64,000 bases of DNA from Anaerolineae bacterium (GTDB lineage Bacteria > Chloroflexota > Anaerolineae > Aggregatilineales > Phototrophicaceae): the NCBI GenBank assembly GCA_025454525.1, contig JALOOG010000006.1, positions 1-64,000 on the forward strand, written 5' to 3'. Position 1 is the first letter of the stretch, and each line of letters opens with the position of its first letter. The notes below the pieces were generated by a model. The model ran no database searches and was not told the DNA's origin. It saw only the letters and a list, made by a program, of their open reading frames with translations. A program made the translations under genes and the position numbers. This document shows, piece after piece, positions 19,471 through 28,154 of the stretch.

Positions 19471-20646
19471 ATGAAGATTCCAAAAAGTGATCATCTTTTA
19501 TTCTTCATCATCCATAAATTAAGTATGGGGAGAATTACCGATGAAGAAACCACATTTATCTATCATTATTTAAAAAGTAGACACAATATCAACGGTTGGA
19601 CACAACTGGGTGATCTCTATGGACTTGATGAGCTTAAGTTACAAAATACGGAAAAAATTATTCTTCGGCGTTTATCATTAAATGGATTGATGGAGATCAA
19701 ATCGTGGTTAAACGGGTGGTGGGCAGGGGAAGATTACATTACTAAATTGTCTTCAAGTGAGCGCACTTGTTTAAAAAAATTGGTTGACAAAGGAATTTGG
19801 CTACATACTCAAGCCTCTAGTCATCATGAGACTCGACCTGCGCCCCCAACTTGGTTGGTTAAGAGTGAACAAGCGCCATCGGTGATCTCTAAGCCTAGTG
19901 CAAACCTTATACCCACATCTATCATCCCACCGCTTAGCGAACAACACACGAACCCTTTGCCCAAAGTAGATCGACAATTACCGCGTAAAGCGGATCACTT
20001 GAATTCGAAACAGGAAGATCATACGCTAACTCAATCTGAACCGATTCTCGCTAAATGCCCATCGGTGATTATTCGGGAGATGAAGCAGCCAGAACAATTT
20101 TTAGAAGCATTGCTTAAGCTTCATTTCTGGCTTCATGAGGCCCCTCGCATCGTGGCACATTTGGAGCAGTTTGTTGCCCAGCAATGGCATCTGATGAATC
20201 CGGTTGATTTTCAGAAGGCGCTAGATTTATTATATGGTGTTGGTTTGCTCAAACCCCTTAAGGCGACTCAACATTATCTACCTGTGGTATCTATGCTTAC
20301 TGCCGATTTGAATGTCGCTCAATTTCGCCGAACTTGTGCGGAAAAGTTTACTCACCGCATTCAGGGGAATCATGTGCTTCTTGGCGCGATGGATTATTTT
20401 GATCAAGTTTCCCTAGATCGGCTTCATGGTATCTTAGCGCAGCATCAAGCAATGCCCGATCTCTTAGTGCGGCTTACCCTGTGGGAATCATTTGGAATCA
20501 TCCAACAGCAGCGTAAAACTAGCTGGAAAATCACCCAAGCGGGACGCACTCTTGCCGCCACTTTGCCGCGCTTTGCTCCTCCTGAGATAACACAACCTGA
20601 GTTGATCGAACTTCCGTCTGAAGAAGATTGGTTGGATGTACTATGA
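19471..20646 (+). CDS. Winged-helix-like protein of unknown function, first gene of the TGT operon
   Basis: A 391-residue protein with three parts. An N-terminal helical domain (1-115) includes LILRRLSLNGLMEI-type helix-turn-helix spacing. A hydrophilic Pro/Ser-rich linker covers about 116-195. A C-terminal domain (about 200-391) ends with LWESFGIIQQQRKTSWKITQAGRTLAATL, which has the look of a winged-helix recognition helix and wing. No catalytic motif is visible. It could be the regulator of the divergent operons or a DNA-binding subunit. Its stop overlaps the next start (ATGA). I do not recognise a named family. Confidence 0.65.
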   Translation: MKIPKSDHLLFFIIHKLSMGRITDEETTFIYHYLKSRHNINGWTQLGDLYGLDELKLQNTEKIILRRLSLNGLMEIKSWLNGWWAGEDYITKLSSSERTCLKKLVDKGIWLHTQASSHHETRPAPPTWLVKSEQAPSVISKPSANLIPTSIIPPLSEQHTNPLPKVDRQLPRKADHLNSKQEDHTLTQSEPILAKCPSVIIREMKQPEQFLEALLKLHFWLHEAPRIVAHLEQFVAQQWHLMNPVDFQKALDLLYGVGLLKPLKATQHYLPVVSMLTADLNVAQFRRTCAEKFTHRIQGNHVLLGAMDYFDQVSLDRLHGILAQHQAMPDLLVRLTLWESFGIIQQQRKTSWKITQAGRTLAATLPRFAPPEITQPELIELPSEEDWLDVL

Positions 20647-21146
20647 GTGCGATTCCTGATGCGATTTCTGAGCGGATGCGATTGGTTTTAGAAAAGTTAG
20701 TTGAACAATTAGATAACCATGTAATAGTCTGTGATTTGGTAAAACTTCATGCTTGGTACGACGAAAATTACGTGGGTTTAGCAGATGATAAAGTTGCAAC
20801 ATGGCGTGGTTTTAGCGCAAATCTACGCTCTTTAGGAAATTATCGAACAATCTATATAAATTACGTCATAAACCACCATTCAATAGATGTAAATAATCGT
20901 TTATTTGGTGAAGATTTTGCAAAATCTGTAGAACACCTTGATGATTACGTGTGCCTCTACGTTACAGCTTGCCCCATTAAAAGTATTTCAAAAATTCACG
21001 ATTCTGGATTTACATACAAAAAATTTACCCGTAATATTCACCCTTGTAGGGTAGTTTCTACCGATGATTTTTTGTCAAAATCTATTTCTAATTTTGTTGA
21101 CGATGGATTAAAGCTAATTTTGCTACAACGCGATTATTGTTTCTAA
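20643..21146 (+). CDS. Small unknown protein upstream of the TGT-like gene
   Basis: A 167-residue protein started at the ATG overlapping the previous stop. It is rich in Asp, Val, Ile and Asn, with no signal peptide or membrane segment. Several aromatic and Cys residues lie in the C-terminal half (VCLYVTACPIKSISKIHDSGF). I recognise no family. It is clearly more AT-rich than the flanking operons, as is the next gene, suggesting the two arrived together. Its place directly before the transglycosylase suggests a partner or an accessory role; a DpdB (ATPase) or DpdC role is not supported by any motif seen here. Confidence 0.6.
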   Translation: MSAIPDAISERMRLVLEKLVEQLDNHVIVCDLVKLHAWYDENYVGLADDKVATWRGFSANLRSLGNYRTIYINYVINHHSIDVNNRLFGEDFAKSVEHLDDYVCLYVTACPIKSISKIHDSGFTYKKFTRNIHPCRVVSTDDFLSKSISNFVDDGLKLILLQRDYCF

Positions 21147-21170
21147 ACTTTTATTAAGATTGGGGAAAAC

Positions 21171-22172
21171 ATGAATTTTATCGCATCGCTTACAAGAGAC
21201 TCTGGTGAACTAAATACTATGTTTCGATTGTGGCAGGAACATGGTGATGAAAGAGATCCTTTTGCAAACGTTATGATCACACCATTGTTTATGCCCCCAA
21301 ACGGTAAAAAAGTGATTCAAAATTGGCGTGAAAAAGGGATAATTAAAAATTTGTACTTTGATAGTGCAGGATTTTATGTGCAGATGGGGAAAATTGAATA
21401 TACACGATTATTCTCTGAGTTGTTAATGGTATATCGAAATGAACAATGGGCTGATTGGTATATTTTACCTGATCATGTTCCAACTTCAGGTGACGCAGAG
21501 GAAACCATTTGGAAAAAAGTTCGAGACACAGCAGAATACAGTCAAATGTTTTATGAAGAACTTCCTAGCGAATTACAAATGAAATCAATTCCAGTAGTTC
21601 ATGGTTTTACAGCTGCTCAAGCTAATTACTCTTTGCAAGCAGCTATAAAATTAAAGACAGGGTATATAGGATTTGGAAGTTTTAGTACAAGTGGAAAAAG
21701 TTCTTCAATCAATAAACTCACCCCCGCCGCTTACACACTCCTATCACAGATTACAAATAAAATAGCTCAAGCATCAATTAAATTACATGCTTTTGGAGTA
21801 AGCACACCTCCGGTAGTTCATTTACTTCGGCAATTAAAAGTTTTTAGTTTTGATTCGATAGGTTGGATGAAAACTGCTGGATTTGGCAAGGTGTATATGC
21901 CATATGTTAGAGCTTATAACATAACATACAAAGATAAATCAGCACAAACCATTACGAGATATGAATTTGAGGAAATGCAAGCAATTACAGGACATACCTG
22001 TTTTTTTTGCAGTTCTTTTCAACAATTACATGAGAAACGTTACTACCGTATCATGCACAATTTAAGCGTAATGATGGATATGATGCACAAAGTCTATACA
22101 CCTGACCATATACACCTGATTTTAGATCGATATTCTGCTAAATACAATTTTATTAACGGAGAAATTAAGTGA
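21171..22172 (+). CDS. tRNA-guanine transglycosylase-like enzyme, DpdA-like (predicted DNA base exchange)
   Basis: 333 residues with the TGT barrel signatures in order: YFDSAGFYVQ (general-acid Asp about D64, matching the DSGGFQ loop of TGT), PVVHG (about 141-145), GFGSF (167-171), HAFGVSTP (206-213) and FSFDSIGW (nucleophile Asp about D228). A zinc site follows with CFFC (C277, C280) and HNL (H296, as in TGT). It is short, and FDSIGW replaces the tRNA-type FDCV motif, as in DpdA-type enzymes that swap guanine for a 7-deazaguanine in DNA. Phage-type TGT paralogues and a tRNA role remain possible. The spacing from the previous gene is 24 bases, with GGGGAA before the ATG. No preQ0 synthesis genes (folE, queD, queE, queC) are in this window, so the base must come from elsewhere. 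Confidence 0.8.
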   Translation: MNFIASLTRDSGELNTMFRLWQEHGDERDPFANVMITPLFMPPNGKKVIQNWREKGIIKNLYFDSAGFYVQMGKIEYTRLFSELLMVYRNEQWADWYILPDHVPTSGDAEETIWKKVRDTAEYSQMFYEELPSELQMKSIPVVHGFTAAQANYSLQAAIKLKTGYIGFGSFSTSGKSSSINKLTPAAYTLLSQITNKIAQASIKLHAFGVSTPPVVHLLRQLKVFSFDSIGWMKTAGFGKVYMPYVRAYNITYKDKSAQTITRYEFEEMQAITGHTCFFCSSFQQLHEKRYYRIMHNLSVMMDMMHKVYTPDHIHLILDRYSAKYNFINGEIK

Positions 22173-22969
22173 CCACTCAGGAGTTAAGTTTCCATGTTCG
22201 CCATGAAGTTTTTCCTGATCGTATATTGGAAATTATACGTAGTATTTCAGACAATGAACCTATTGATACCGTTGTTCAGTGGGATCGTCAGCTAAAACGA
22301 ATGCGTGATTTCGGATTATTAACCGATGATAGGACATTAACATCCATCGGAGAAATTTTACTTAGGGTTACTCTGAAAAAAAAGATAATCTGGGGAGAAT
22401 TGATGCATTTCCTTCATTATACCACATGGAACGAAGCATCTCCCTATCTAAATGGCTTTAGCTGGTTTTACCGTACCTTTTGTGACTACCTTTTCGAGCA
22501 AGAAGGTTTCAAATTTGGTAACACTGAGATCTCTAACCGAGTTTGTGTTCAATTTAACGATCAAATTGAGGCAACTGAGATTTTCCAACCTTATCTAAAC
22601 GGAAATCCATCACTTAGTGCAAATTCGATCACAGGGATTCAACATTGGTTAGATGCACTAAATCCTCCCGTGATTGTGAAGAACATATTCAATCGTCGTA
22701 ATTTTTGTTCACCGGAATTGCTGTTGTTGGGGATCGGTTGGATTTTTCGTGATGAGCCAGATCCGATTGGAGTACCATTGTTACTCTCGCGTCCACAGCG
22801 CGAAATCCTGTGTCGGTTATGTCTACTTGATCCGAAATTTTTTGATCGAACCTTAGATTGGCTGATCCCGCGCTATCCGAAAGTGATCCTTTCGGAGGAA
22901 AAAGCTGGTTTCTATGGTCGCAGTATTCGTCTGCGTAAATTACCTAGTTTGGAGGATCTGTACTCATGA
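22169..22969 (+). CDS. Winged-helix-like protein between TGT-like enzyme and ATPase (DUF4007-like layout)
   Basis: 266 residues. The start is GTG, overlapping the TGT stop (GTGA). The N-terminus reads FHVRHEVFPDR, then LKRMRDFGLLTDDRTLTSIGEILLRV, then ELMHFLHYTTW and FSWFYRTFCDYLF. This order (HE-F-R, LT-x-x-G, LH...W, FxWFY) recalls the DUF4007 family found beside DNA-modification genes, but the match is by eye and weak. A DpdG-like assignment is equally possible. The middle (YLNGNPSLSANSITGIQHWLDAL) could be a second helix-turn-helix. It probably links the ATPase to DNA or to the modification enzyme. No enzyme motif is seen. Confidence 0.6.
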   Translation: MTTQELSFHVRHEVFPDRILEIIRSISDNEPIDTVVQWDRQLKRMRDFGLLTDDRTLTSIGEILLRVTLKKKIIWGELMHFLHYTTWNEASPYLNGFSWFYRTFCDYLFEQEGFKFGNTEISNRVCVQFNDQIEATEIFQPYLNGNPSLSANSITGIQHWLDALNPPVIVKNIFNRRNFCSPELLLLGIGWIFRDEPDPIGVPLLLSRPQREILCRLCLLDPKFFDRTLDWLIPRYPKVILSEEKAGFYGRSIRLRKLPSLEDLYS

Positions 22970-25900
22970 GTTTAGAAGGTCTGAATAATCTGCTCGAAAA
23001 AAATGAGGTGGTATCTACCGCCTCTGCCTTGGATCTACGTGAACGTCCAGAAGCGATCGAAGCAGGCTACTTACGGCATGTGCGGACATTCATCCCGATG
23101 AGTCGCTATGCGGAAGGGGGAACGTTTAGTATTGAAGACTTTCAAAAGCGTTTGATCAAACGCACGCGTGAAGGGAAAGCACCCCGTGGTTACATCGCAG
23201 CGGGTTATGGTTATGGGAAAACGTCAACAGCGCTGTATATCTGGCAACAAGCAGAAGCGGCAAATCTGTTGACCGTCCCCCCATTCCAATTGGAAAAACT
23301 CTCCTATTTGATCGAAGCTTTGTATGGTTGGGCGCGCTATTGCTTAAGTAAAAAGCGCCCGGCATTAATTGAAGACTTGGATGCGGCGTATGAGAAGGTG
23401 GTCAACCGCTCTTTAGACGGTATGGCTAAAAGATATAATGTTTCACTAGAAGATGCCCAAAAGATGTTGGATAATGGGGTACTCAATCTAGAAGCGCAAC
23501 CGAATGAGTATGTTGGCTTTTTTAGCGCCGTGACGGAGATCGCGTTACGGGCAGGTTATAGTGGCGTAATTCTGATTGCAGACGAGATCCAACAATTTAT
23601 CCGTCCCCGCAATGAAGGACGTGTTGATACCATTTCCCCACTTTTTAATGTGATCCAATTGTTGGGAACCCATGAACCGGATGCCTCGTTAAATTTTGGA
23701 TTTTTATTGAGCATCACCCTAGAGGAAATCGCGATGATCCGCGATTCCCATAAACGCGGTGATCTCTTAGCACGGCTCAAAGAACTAAGCATTGATCTAA
23801 CCGATCTCTACGATATGAGCTTTGCGCGTAATCTGTGGGAACGGCTGGCCAAAGAATTTGATTTTGCTACAGAGGCCGAGGAGGTGATCGATGATTGGAC
23901 ATTAATTGCATTGGGTAACATCAGCGCTAATAAAATGATTTCGGATGGACCCCGTACAGTCGTGAATGTCTTGAAGCGAGCAGTCGCGGTTTACTTAGAA
24001 CGACTGCAAAATGGTGATGCAAGACCCTATACCCCGATCAACATGATCGATGATTTTCTGGATGAACGGATCTACTTTAAAGGCAATGATAAACTTCCCA
24101 GCATTACTCGCCAAAGGCTTTTACACCCGTTTGTCTCGCGTGATCTTCCTCGTTATGGCCCGGCCATTAAATTGATCGCGGCTTTTAGCGTGGAAGGCGC
24201 ACCGTGGAACGCACAAGTGTATTATCAACAGGTGGATGCACTTCAAGAACTTATGAACAAAGGGATCGGTGAAATTGTCCGTGTTGGCACCAATTTTGCA
24301 GATCGTTCGATTGCCCTAGTGGGTTTGGATGTTGAAGCTGATCCGAATTGGATGAAAGAGACCATTCGCAATTTCCGATTGGGATGGAATCCTCATTCCC
24401 GTGAAACGATGGATCGAACTTTTGAGGCCTTCAAGACCGTTTTAACGGAACGGGTCTTTCCCAAAGCGAAGATTATAGAAATTCGTCCGGCGAACATGGT
24501 AGCAAATTACGCCATTATCTTGGAAGTAGATATTGTGGCTGATCAAGGCAGGCGTTATCCTAAGCGAAGACTGCACATCCGGTTTTATTGGGAGGATGAA
24601 CCACTGAAAGACGCAGGGATTTTAGGGGATGTGTGCTTGGAGTATCGTTTAAGCACTTATCGGACAATTCCCGCTGGTGAGCGTCGTCAATATGCTGAAC
24701 CCGCACACCGATCTGATGAAGCACACACCATAACCATTCCGCTTAATTTGGACTATGCACCCCCTGATGCGGTGGAACGTGCGCTCTATAGTGAGCTTAA
24801 AGATGTCTGGTCTCCTTATGATTTGTCACCGATTATCTTGTTGAATCTGTATCAATTGATGGTTGAGCTTAAAGCGTCTGGGGATATGCCGTCAAAAGAT
24901 GTCAGTATGATCGAATCTGCTTATCTACCAGAATTTGTAGATTATGCCACTGTGGATCTATTTAATGAACAGGTTGGGGCCAATGTTGAAAGTGCTGGTG
25001 CCGAGATTAATACCCTTGCTTTGACCTATTTGTTTAAAGAGCGTTACCCTGACTATGTGACCTTGATGGGGACACAAAATTGGGCCTCTAGCCTTGCCAA
25101 ATACCTTAATGCCCTCCGCCAATTAGATTCCCCGCTCCATCGTCGTGGCGATGAAGTCGTGAGTGGTAGTAAAGACGAGATTGCTGACAAATTTACACTC
25201 TCTAATACCGGTTTTGACTCGTTTGCCACTACTTTCAATTCATTGATAAAAATTGAACGAGATTTTAGTAATCGACAACCGGGGCATGTGCGTTTTACCT
25301 TACATCCTTTGGAACGTTTGGTGGTTGAATGGCTTCGTGATTCGGATCATACCGTTCAATCAGGAAAGCATACGGTCAAACGCATAAGTCGTTCTCAAGT
25401 GTTGCGTTGGGCCATAGAGGGTGGATATCAAACTGAAGAGATCGAAAAGACGTTAGAGATTCTTGAAGCGCGAGAACTGATCACCTGTAACACTGATTGG
25501 ATTACCGAAACAGTAAGTGAGTTTTTAGATCTAGAGGCTTTAAAAACCGATCTTCACGCTCATCGGGAAGACGTAAGAGCGTTGGTTGCAGCTTTTCCGG
25601 ATGAAATCATTCGTAACTATTACCAGAAGGTCAGTCAAATCACTCAAGCACTTGACGCACAACTACAAGCGAAAACTCCAGACTTAAGTCAACTTAACAA
25701 GATCGCCAACTCACTTAAGAATAATCGTAAAGATGTCAACGCTTTTGCTAAAGATAAACGCCAAGAGCTAGGCAGTCGTTTAGGAAGAGTTAGTATCACC
25801 GCGCTTCGCGAAAATGAGTTGATTTTGTTGCACGAACCGATGGTTGATGAGGTTGATTATGTAGATCAAGTCAACGCGCTCCGTGTATGGTTGTCTGGTG

Positions 25901-26988
25901 AGATCGATAAAACCAAGCGCAAAGTTGATGATCATGAATCCGAAATTAAACGTGTGCGTGAACTTTTACGTCCCGACATCGCTATTAACGAATTACCACA
26001 AATTTCTGCCAAGCTCAAAGAACTGGAAATTGTCCAAAGCACCTTGCAAGGGAGTGTCCTTGAAGCGCGAGATAAGTTTAAACATTATGAAAACTGGCGC
26101 GCCTTGGTCAAAGAAGGCGCAAAGGTTATCCAAGAACTTGATGAGTTACGTTTAGAAGGGGTGAAGATCATCCGTGAACAGATGAAGCATTTAAGCACTG
26201 ATTTACGAGCTGAAATTAGTTCACGCAAACTAGGTGCTTTAACGGATCATCAGAGGTTTACTATTCAATTGGAGGATATTCGACGCTCTTTAGAGGATTT
26301 ACAACGCAATGCGCGTGCAGGCTTCGAGTCGGAACGTGATCAATTTGTTCGACAGTTACGTGAAATGGAAGCAAAAATTGATCCAAAGTTATCCACTTTA
26401 GCCTTTAATCCCAGCGATCCTAAAAACGTTTATACCCTGCTTTATGATATAGCGGCGAATCAATTTAGGGCCGTGTTTCAGGAATTACGAAATTACATCG
26501 ATGCTCGCAAACAAACCACACAGGTATTACATCGACAGGCTTCTCAACTTTCTTCACGAGAAAGCAGCGCACTTCAAAACCAAGCGGAACAGATCGAAGT
26601 GCTTTTGAATCAGGCGCAAACTCACGCTGCCAATTTATATGCTCAATTGGAGACACTACTTACCTCAAATCAGCTATTGAAACATATTTCGGCACTTACC
26701 AACGATTATAAATCGATCCGTAGAGATGTGATGGAGTTACAACGTCAATTAGAAACCTTGCGGAGTAGTGTTAGTCAACTTGAACCCAATGTTCAAGAAA
26801 AACGTTTACGTGACTGCCTTACTCCACTTATCTCAACATCTGAAACTCGTGTGGATATTTTTACCCTGCAACGCGCTTATGCTGATGATGCAACCTTCTG
26901 GGCTGCCTTACGAGGTTTACTGGAAAAAGATTGTATTACGCTTGCTGCTGGGTTTCCAACAGCCAATTTTGCCACATCAGCATCATGA
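22966..26988 (+). CDS. Large P-loop ATPase with coiled coils (BrxC/PglY- or DpdH-like layout)
   Basis: 1340 residues. Walker A is GYGYGKTS at 80-87 and Walker B is VILIADEIQQF at 201-211, a pattern of AAA-like STAND/BrxC-type ATPases in which an Asp-Glu is followed by xQQF. The region up to about 650 is mixed alpha/beta, with sensor-like PRTVVNVLKR. Residues about 770-860 look like winged helices (RLVVEWLRDS, RSQVLRWAIEGG). From about 870 to 1290 the protein is mostly charged heptad-rich coiled coil. The start overlaps the previous stop (ATGA). Large ATPases of this layout are core parts of BREX (BrxC/PglY) and Dpd (DpdH) systems, so it probably powers or gates restriction or modification. 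The exact family cannot be assigned without a profile search. Confidence 0.75.
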   Translation: MSLEGLNNLLEKNEVVSTASALDLRERPEAIEAGYLRHVRTFIPMSRYAEGGTFSIEDFQKRLIKRTREGKAPRGYIAAGYGYGKTSTALYIWQQAEAANLLTVPPFQLEKLSYLIEALYGWARYCLSKKRPALIEDLDAAYEKVVNRSLDGMAKRYNVSLEDAQKMLDNGVLNLEAQPNEYVGFFSAVTEIALRAGYSGVILIADEIQQFIRPRNEGRVDTISPLFNVIQLLGTHEPDASLNFGFLLSITLEEIAMIRDSHKRGDLLARLKELSIDLTDLYDMSFARNLWERLAKEFDFATEAEEVIDDWTLIALGNISANKMISDGPRTVVNVLKRAVAVYLERLQNGDARPYTPINMIDDFLDERIYFKGNDKLPSITRQRLLHPFVSRDLPRYGPAIKLIAAFSVEGAPWNAQVYYQQVDALQELMNKGIGEIVRVGTNFADRSIALVGLDVEADPNWMKETIRNFRLGWNPHSRETMDRTFEAFKTVLTERVFPKAKIIEIRPANMVANYAIILEVDIVADQGRRYPKRRLHIRFYWEDEPLKDAGILGDVCLEYRLSTYRTIPAGERRQYAEPAHRSDEAHTITIPLNLDYAPPDAVERALYSELKDVWSPYDLSPIILLNLYQLMVELKASGDMPSKDVSMIESAYLPEFVDYATVDLFNEQVGANVESAGAEINTLALTYLFKERYPDYVTLMGTQNWASSLAKYLNALRQLDSPLHRRGDEVVSGSKDEIADKFTLSNTGFDSFATTFNSLIKIERDFSNRQPGHVRFTLHPLERLVVEWLRDSDHTVQSGKHTVKRISRSQVLRWAIEGGYQTEEIEKTLEILEARELITCNTDWITETVSEFLDLEALKTDLHAHREDVRALVAAFPDEIIRNYYQKVSQITQALDAQLQAKTPDLSQLNKIANSLKNNRKDVNAFAKDKRQELGSRLGRVSITALRENELILLHEPMVDEVDYVDQVNALRVWLSGEIDKTKRKVDDHESEIKRVRELLRPDIAINELPQISAKLKELEIVQSTLQGSVLEARDKFKHYENWRALVKEGAKVIQELDELRLEGVKIIREQMKHLSTDLRAEISSRKLGALTDHQRFTIQLEDIRRSLEDLQRNARAGFESERDQFVRQLREMEAKIDPKLSTLAFNPSDPKNVYTLLYDIAANQFRAVFQELRNYIDARKQTTQVLHRQASQLSSRESSALQNQAEQIEVLLNQAQTHAANLYAQLETLLTSNQLLKHISALTNDYKSIRRDVMELQRQLETLRSSVSQLEPNVQEKRLRDCLTPLISTSETRVDIFTLQRAYADDATFWAALRGLLEKDCITLAAGFPTANFATSAS

Positions 26989-27428
26989 AGTTTTTGATTG
27001 AACATGCTTGTGTTGATGACTTAGCCGCAATTAAGCAGATATGTGATCAGCATCGAACTGAATTGGGCTTTGTGATGCGTCCGTCCTTAGAAGCCGCGAT
27101 CAAAGCAAAAGAAGTTATTGTTGCCCGAAACAGGAATGACACGATGCGCTCATGTATTGGGTTAGTACATTATCATCACCGACGTGATCAACAAACTACG
27201 CTTTACCACCTAGCTGTGAGTAAAGAAACACGGTTGGTCGGAGTTGGACGAGAACTCGTTTTCGCGCTTCGTGATGAAGCGCGAAAACACCAAAAAACGT
27301 TAATTCGACTTAAATGCCCAGAAACATTACCGGCGAATTTGTTTTATGCAAAAATCGGTTTTGTCAAAGTTTCTGTAGAACCGGGTAAATCACGCCCATT
27401 ATGGATATGGGAACTAGCCGTTAATTGA
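26985..27428 (+). CDS. GNAT acetyltransferase, last gene of the TGT/ATPase operon
   Basis: 147 residues with the start overlapping the ATPase stop (ATGA), so it belongs to the operon. GNAT motifs are LYHLAVS (strand 4), RLVGVGRELV (R83-x-x-G-x-G88, the acetyl-CoA loop) and LPANLFYAKIGF (motif B). The family acylates amines with acyl-CoA. Phage Mu Mom, which modifies adenine in DNA, is a GNAT-fold enzyme, so an acyltransferase tied to a DNA base-exchange enzyme could decorate the inserted deazaguanine. It could also be an unrelated protein acetyltransferase or a regulator. Activity on DNA is inference only. Confidence 0.8.
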   Translation: MKFLIEHACVDDLAAIKQICDQHRTELGFVMRPSLEAAIKAKEVIVARNRNDTMRSCIGLVHYHHRRDQQTTLYHLAVSKETRLVGVGRELVFALRDEARKHQKTLIRLKCPETLPANLFYAKIGFVKVSVEPGKSRPLWIWELAVN

Positions 27429-27553
27429 AAAAGTAAGATTTTAGTCAATGTGACGGATAGTAAGCGAGATACTGAAGATCATACTTTCAAATGTGAATGA
27501 CTTCAAAGTCTAGAAATAAAAAATTTATCCTTGTGAAAAGCTAATATTTTTGG

Positions 27554-27640
27554 TTGTCGGAATAGGGTGGTGTTTTCACTACTCTCGTTATGGCCTTACA
27601 TTCTCGTAAAGTAGCTTAATCAATTCTTCTATTCCGGCAA
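27554..27640. repeat. Spaced inverted repeat beyond the island's right edge
   Basis: TTGTCGGAATAG at 27554-27565 pairs with CTATTCCGGCAA at 27629-27640 except for one base, with 63 bases between. It lies in the 242-base gap between the GNAT gene and the DUF1801 gene. It may be a bidirectional transcription end or an element terminus. No target duplication or transposase is seen. Confidence 0.45.
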
Positions 27641-27670
27641 TCCTATATGAACAATGTATCAGGCTTGAAA

Positions 27671-28135
27671 TTAGTTGGCACCTACCGCTTTTTTCACCAA
27701 ATCAATGATCCGTTGCTCAACGGCGGGTGTCAATTCGATCAACGCAAAGCCCGTGGGCCACATCGCCCCTTCATCTAAAGTTGCGGCATCATTAAAACCA
27801 AAGGTACAGTATCTTACCTCAAATTTTTGCGCGCTTTGGAAGAAACAAATTACTTTACCGTCTTTTGCATAGGCTGGCATTCCGTACCAAGTTTTGGGAA
27901 AAAGATCCGGGGCAGTCGCCTTGATGATCTCATGAATCCGGGTGGCTATGCTGCGATCGGGTTCGGGCATCTCCGCAATTTTTGCCAGTAGATTGCTTTC
28001 CCCTTGTGCCTTATTTTTGTTTGAACGTGCTTCAGCCTTTAATTCTTTAGCGCGTTCTTTCATCGCAGCGCGTTCGCTTTCGGTAAATTCCTGATCCTTT
28101 GGAGTTTGTGTCTTTTTCTTTGCAGGTTGGTTCAT
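27671..28135 (-). CDS. DUF1801 (YdhG-like) family protein
   Basis: 154 residues from the ATG at 28135 ([10 protein letters not shown]); longer starts run into the VOC gene. The N-terminus is Lys/Glu-rich and helical (to about 55). Then comes the DUF1801 core: [34 protein letters not shown], with the conserved WYGMPAY and a C-terminal [14 protein letters not shown]. The biochemical role is not established for the family; the fold is of the YdhG/MmcQ-like type. Genes of this family often sit beside VOC and AraC-type genes, as here. Confidence 0.8.
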   Translation of the reverse strand: MNQPAKKKTQTPKDQEFTESERAAMKERAKELKAEARSNKNKAQGESNLLAKIAEMPEPDRSIATRIHEIIKATAPDLFPKTWYGMPAYAKDGKVICFFQSAQKFEVRYCTFGFNDAATLDEGAMWPTGFALIELTPAVEQRIIDLVKKAVGAN

Positions 28136-28154
28136 ATTTTCCTTAAATCCTGTC

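Noticed and set aside
10179-27428. Known DISARM or BREX system
   Set aside because: No DNA methyltransferase, DrmB-type partner, PglZ, PglX or BrxL is recognisable. Only the helicase and the ATPase have a similar layout.
27429-27670. attR-like copy of the tRNA-Ala 3' end
   Set aside because: No stretch matching the last 20 bases of the tRNA was found there or up to 29.1 kb, and no integrase is present.
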